This document shows positions 12,896-14,821 of a stretch of 14,821 bases of DNA, piece by piece. The DNA comes from JBFWYO01 sp050186335. Its GTDB lineage: Bacteria > Pseudomonadota > Alphaproteobacteria > Bin65. Numbering within the stretch: position 1 is the first letter of the stretch; each line of letters opens with the position of its first letter. The translations under genes were made by a program, and so were the position numbers. The DNA is taken from NCBI GenBank assembly GCA_050186335.1, contig JBFWYO010000097.1, positions 1-14,821 of the forward strand, read 5' to 3'. The notes under the pieces are model-generated. The model made no database searches, had not been told where the DNA came from, and saw only the letters and a program-made list of their open reading frames with translations.

Positions 12896-13641
12896 ACCAG
12901 GCCGCCGCAAACGCTGGAGGCGGGCCTGCGAAGGGTGCGCCGTGGGCCGCCAAGGTGCTGACCCTGTTCCCGGAAATGTTCCCAGGAACGCTGGGCCAGT
13001 CGCTGGCCGGACGGGCATTAAGTGCTGGCATTTGGGGGTTGGAAACTGTAGATATTCGCGCCTTCGCGACCGACCGGCACGCCACGGTTGACGATTCTCC
13101 GTTCGGCGGCGGGCCCGGCATGGTGATGCGCCCCGATGTGGTGGACGCCGCCCTGGGTTCGGTGATGGATGGGTCGGGCAAGGGCTTGCCCGCCGTGTAT
13201 CTGACGCCGCGTGGCCGGCTGCTCGATCAGGCGCAGGTCGAGACATGGGCGCGGGGACCGGGGCTGATCTTGCTGTGCGGCCGATTCGAAGGGATCGACG
13301 CGCGCGTGATCGAAGCCCGCAACCTCGTCGAGATCAGCATCGGCGATTACGTGCTGTCGGGCGGCGAGGTGGCCGCGGAAGTGGTGCTCGATGCGTGCGT
13401 GCGGTTGCTGCCCGGCGTGCTCGGCGCAGCGGACTCGCTGAAGGACGAAAGTTTCGAGCGGGGATTGCTGGAATATCCCCACTATACGCGGCCGGCCGAA
13501 TGGCAGGGGCGCGCGGTGCCGGAGACGCTGCTGTCCGGCCACCACGAAAAGATCCGCGCATGGCGCTTGGCGCAGGCGGAACGGATCACCGAGCAGCGCC
13601 GGCCGGACTTGTGGGCCGCGTACCGAAAGAATGCGAAATAG
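12892..13641 (+). CDS. trmD: tRNA (guanine-37-N1)-methyltransferase
   Basis: SPOUT-family methyltransferase that makes m1G37 and so prevents +1 frameshifting. The 249 residues carry LTLFPEMFPG (23-32), DSPFGGGPGMVM (68-79), LLCGRFEGIDARV (127-139), the trefoil-knot SAM site IGDYVLSGGE (150-159) and aspartate 167 in LDACVRLLPGVLG, the expected catalytic base. The GTG at 12892 overlaps the rimM stop. It gives an extra 18 residues or so before the conserved part; an alternative GTG at 12955 would start at MLTLFPEMFPG but loses the overlap. The GGGGG before the first GTG is very close, so initiation may be weak. The stop TAG lies at the edge of the switch-like hairpin region before rplS. Confidence 0.97.
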   Translation: MNQAAANAGGGPAKGAPWAAKVLTLFPEMFPGTLGQSLAGRALSAGIWGLETVDIRAFATDRHATVDDSPFGGGPGMVMRPDVVDAALGSVMDGSGKGLPAVYLTPRGRLLDQAQVETWARGPGLILLCGRFEGIDARVIEARNLVEISIGDYVLSGGEVAAEVVLDACVRLLPGVLGAADSLKDESFERGLLEYPHYTRPAEWQGRAVPETLLSGHHEKIRAWRLAQAERITEQRRPDLWAAYRKNAK

Positions 13642-13694
13642 GGCGCCGCCGCGCGCTGCCCCTACGGACAAATAAGGCGGCGCTCTGCGCCGCC
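13640..13694 (+). promoter_or_regulatory. Mutually exclusive hairpins between trmD and rplS
   Basis: GGCGGCGC (13676-13683) can pair with GCGCCGCC either upstream (13643-13650) or downstream (13687-13694). The upstream pairing extends to 11 bp with one G-U (13640-13650 with 13676-13686) and has a 25-base loop; the downstream one is a perfect 8-bp stem with a TCT loop. A ribosome stopping at the trmD TAG (13639-13641) would cover the upstream arm. No T tract follows, so termination is not implied. Confidence 0.5.
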
Positions 13695-13721
13695 GGCGGA
13701 ACGAAGAGAAGGAACACGGCG

Positions 13722-14225
13722 ATGAATCTTTTGCAGCAGATCGAATCCGAACAGGTCACCAAGGCCGCCAAAAAGATCCCTGAATTCGCCCCGGGCGATA
13801 CGGTGATCGTCAACGTCAAGATCGTCGAGGGCGATCGCGAACGCGTACAGGCGTTTGAAGGCGTGTGCATCGGCCGCAAGAACGCCGGCATCAATTCCGC
13901 CTTCACGGTGCGGAAAATTTCGTACGGCGAGGGTGTCGAGCGCATCTTCCCGCTGCATTCGCCGCGCATCGATTCGATCGAGGTGATCCGCCGGGGCGAT
14001 GTCCGCCGCGCGAAGCTCTATTACCTCCGTGGCCGGACCGGCAAGGCCGCGCGCATCGCCGAGAAGTCGATGTTCGCCACGGGCGCCGCCGATACCTCGG
14101 CCGAACCGGCTCCGGAAGTGCAGCTGTCGGAAGCCGAGCTCGCCGCCAAGGCGACCAAGACCGAAGCCAAGAAAGCCAAGAAGGCCGCCAAGGAAGCTGC
14201 GGCGGCCAAGGCACGCAAGAAGTAG
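13722..14225 (+). CDS. rplS: Ribosomal protein L19
   Basis: Large-subunit protein bL19 at the subunit interface. The conserved body covers roughly residues 1-118: IPEFAPGDTVIVNVKIVEG, RVQAFEGVCIGRKNAGINSA, FTVRKISYGEGVERIFPLHS and AKLYYLRGRTGKAARI. L19 is normally about 115-125 residues. This one has 167, with a tail of about 45 residues made of Ala, Glu and Lys (EAKKAKKAAKEAAAAKARKK at the end), which is common in alphaproteobacteria. The ATG at 13722 has AAGGA at 13709-13713, eight bases upstream. It follows trmD by 80 bases containing the alternative hairpins, and is last in the ffh-rplS operon before a terminator-like hairpin. Confidence 0.98.
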   Translation: MNLLQQIESEQVTKAAKKIPEFAPGDTVIVNVKIVEGDRERVQAFEGVCIGRKNAGINSAFTVRKISYGEGVERIFPLHSPRIDSIEVIRRGDVRRAKLYYLRGRTGKAARIAEKSMFATGAADTSAEPAPEVQLSEAELAAKATKTEAKKAKKAAKEAAAAKARKK

Positions 14226-14302
14226 CTGTTTTCCCGGCGGTCGGTCTGGCCGGAGAGCCGGACTCCCGCTGTATAGCCTTGATCATGGTTTGCGCATCGA
14301 GG

Positions 14303-14322
14303 TGCCGCTCACGCGGCATTTT
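14303..14322 (+). terminator. Terminator of the ffh-rplS operon
   Basis: TGCCGC (14303-14308), loop TCAC, GCGGCA (14313-14318), then TTTT (14319-14322): a perfect 6-bp stem followed by a T run, 77 bases after the rplS stop. This is the best Rho-independent terminator in the window, though the T run is short. A weaker hairpin without T tract lies at 14244-14263. Confidence 0.5.
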
Positions 14323-14399
14323 CCGGGCTGGCAACTCGAGCGTTTCGCCGCCGTTTAGGGTCGCCCGACGTGCATAGGCCGGCCCCGTTGTGCGCAGTC

Positions 14400-14437
14400 T
14401 TGGCAGGCTTCGATGCGCGACCCATTTAATATATAAG
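14400..14437 (+). promoter_or_regulatory. Promoter region of leuC
   Basis: A strongly AT-rich patch holds two -10 candidates, TTTAAT (14425-14430) and TATAAG (14432-14437). TTGGCA (14400-14405) is a fair -35 box, but sits 19 bases from the first. A poorer TTCGAT (14409-14414) is 17 bases from the second. Either would start transcription near 14437-14443, about 65 bases before the leuC ATG, so leuC probably has its own promoter. Confidence 0.5.
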
Positions 14438-14465
14438 GGCCGCGGGCCGGATCGGCCCGGCGGCC
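14438..14465 (+). promoter_or_regulatory. Very stable hairpin at the leuC mRNA 5' end
   Basis: GGCCG (14438-14442) with CGGCC (14461-14465), and CGGGCCG (14443-14449) with CGGCCCG (14453-14459) around a GAT loop. Together they form a 12-bp all-GC stem with one bulged G (14460). No T tract follows. It lies at or next to the predicted transcription start. Confidence 0.5.
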
Positions 14466-14504
14466 GATTGCAGGCCGAAATTAGCCGTTCGAGTGGAGAG
14501 ACAG

Positions 14505-14821
14505 ATGAGCATGCCACGCACGCTTTTCCAGAAAATCTGGGACAGTCATTTGGTCGATCGCCAGCCGGACGGGGTATCGCTGCTCTACATCGATTTGCAC
14601 CTGACGCATGAAATTACCAGTGCCCAGGCTTTCGAAGGCCTGCGCATCAACAACCGGAAGGTGCGCCGGCCCGATCTCACGCTGGCCGTGGTCGATCACA
14701 ACGTGCCGACGACCGATCGTTCCAAGCCGGTCGAGGACGAAGAGGCGCGCATCCAGATCGACCAACTGGACAAGAACGCCAAGGAATTCGGCATCGAATA
14801 TTACGACATGTTCGACGTCCG
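14505..14821 (+). CDS. leuC: 3-isopropylmalate dehydratase large subunit (partial, 5' end)
   Basis: Aconitase-family Fe-S enzyme of leucine synthesis, isomerising 2- to 3-isopropylmalate together with LeuD. Only the first 105 residues are in the window; the frame is open to the edge. Family signatures are TLFQKIWDSHLV (6-17), SLLYIDLHLTHEITSAQAFE (25-44), then GLR and LAVVDHNVPTTDR (60-72). The family's usual YIDRH is YIDLH here. The Fe-S cysteines lie further downstream and cannot be checked. Of two in-frame ATGs (14505 and 14511), the first is chosen because GGAG at 14495-14498 lies six bases before it. It is separated from rplS by 279 bases with a terminator and a new promoter; leuD and leuB are expected beyond the edge. 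Confidence 0.96.
   Translation, partial: MSMPRTLFQKIWDSHLVDRQPDGVSLLYIDLHLTHEITSAQAFEGLRINNRKVRRPDLTLAVVDHNVPTTDRSKPVEDEEARIQIDQLDKNAKEFGIEYYDMFDV

Noticed and set aside
14260..14358. Protein-like stretch (HGLRIEVPLTRHFPGWQLER) in one frame between rplS and leuC.
   Set aside because: It has no good start codon or ribosome binding site, is under 30 codons, and contains the terminator hairpin. It could be a gene remnant but cannot be supported.

Overview
This is a GC-rich chromosomal segment, almost certainly from an alphaproteobacterium. The assignment rests on gene order: ffh-rpsP-rimM-trmD-rplS followed by leuC on one strand, next to a divergent dapF-mtaB-ftsY run with a YciB-type septation protein, an order I know from Rhizobiales and Rhodospirillales. 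The alanine/lysine-rich tails on S16 and L19 and the short-armed FtsY fit. I cannot name the genus. Most of the window is conserved housekeeping; I see no phage, insertion sequence, CRISPR array, tRNA or rRNA.

Layout. Bases 1-2599 (+): phosphoglycerate kinase (pgk), then an exported PQQ-type sugar/sorbosone dehydrogenase-like protein. Bases 2639-3567 (-): two translationally coupled PaaI-type hotdog thioesterases. Bases 3683-4270 (+): a zinc-ribbon NUDIX hydrolase whose stop codon abuts the stop of the convergent yciB/ispZ gene. Bases 4271-8977 (-): a leftward run read as dapF, mtaB, ftsY, an EamA transporter and yciB. The dapF-mtaB gap carries copies of a dispersed palindromic repeat, one of which runs into the dapF 3' end. 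Bases 8978-10449: a gene-poor island with one unrecognised 149-residue gene (-), a 76-residue lipoprotein (+) and little else. Bases 10450-14225 (+): ffh, rpsP, rimM, trmD, rplS. Bases 14505-14821 (+): the start of leuC, cut by the window edge.

How the genes fit together. Ffh and FtsY, the two SRP-pathway GTPases, sit on opposite strands about 3.7 kb apart, beside the trmD ribosome-maturation operon. The rest is central metabolism (Pgk, DapF, LeuC), tRNA modification (MtaB, TrmD), ribosome assembly (RimM), nucleotide clean-up (NUDIX) and envelope functions (YciB, lipoprotein).

No clearly new multi-gene system is visible. The signals most worth a second look are regulatory. First, a near-consensus sigma70 promoter whose 17-base spacer is filled by a perfect palindromic operator, upstream of the unrecognised 149-residue gene (9706-9734). 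Second, two mutually exclusive GC-rich hairpins between trmD and rplS (13640-13694). Third, strong hairpins at the predicted 5' ends of the ffh and leuC transcripts. Fourth, -10 boxes placed for leaderless starts at dapF and yciB. Fifth, a palindromic repeat family whose arms show a compensatory base-pair change. All RNA structures were found by eye and no folding energies were computed.
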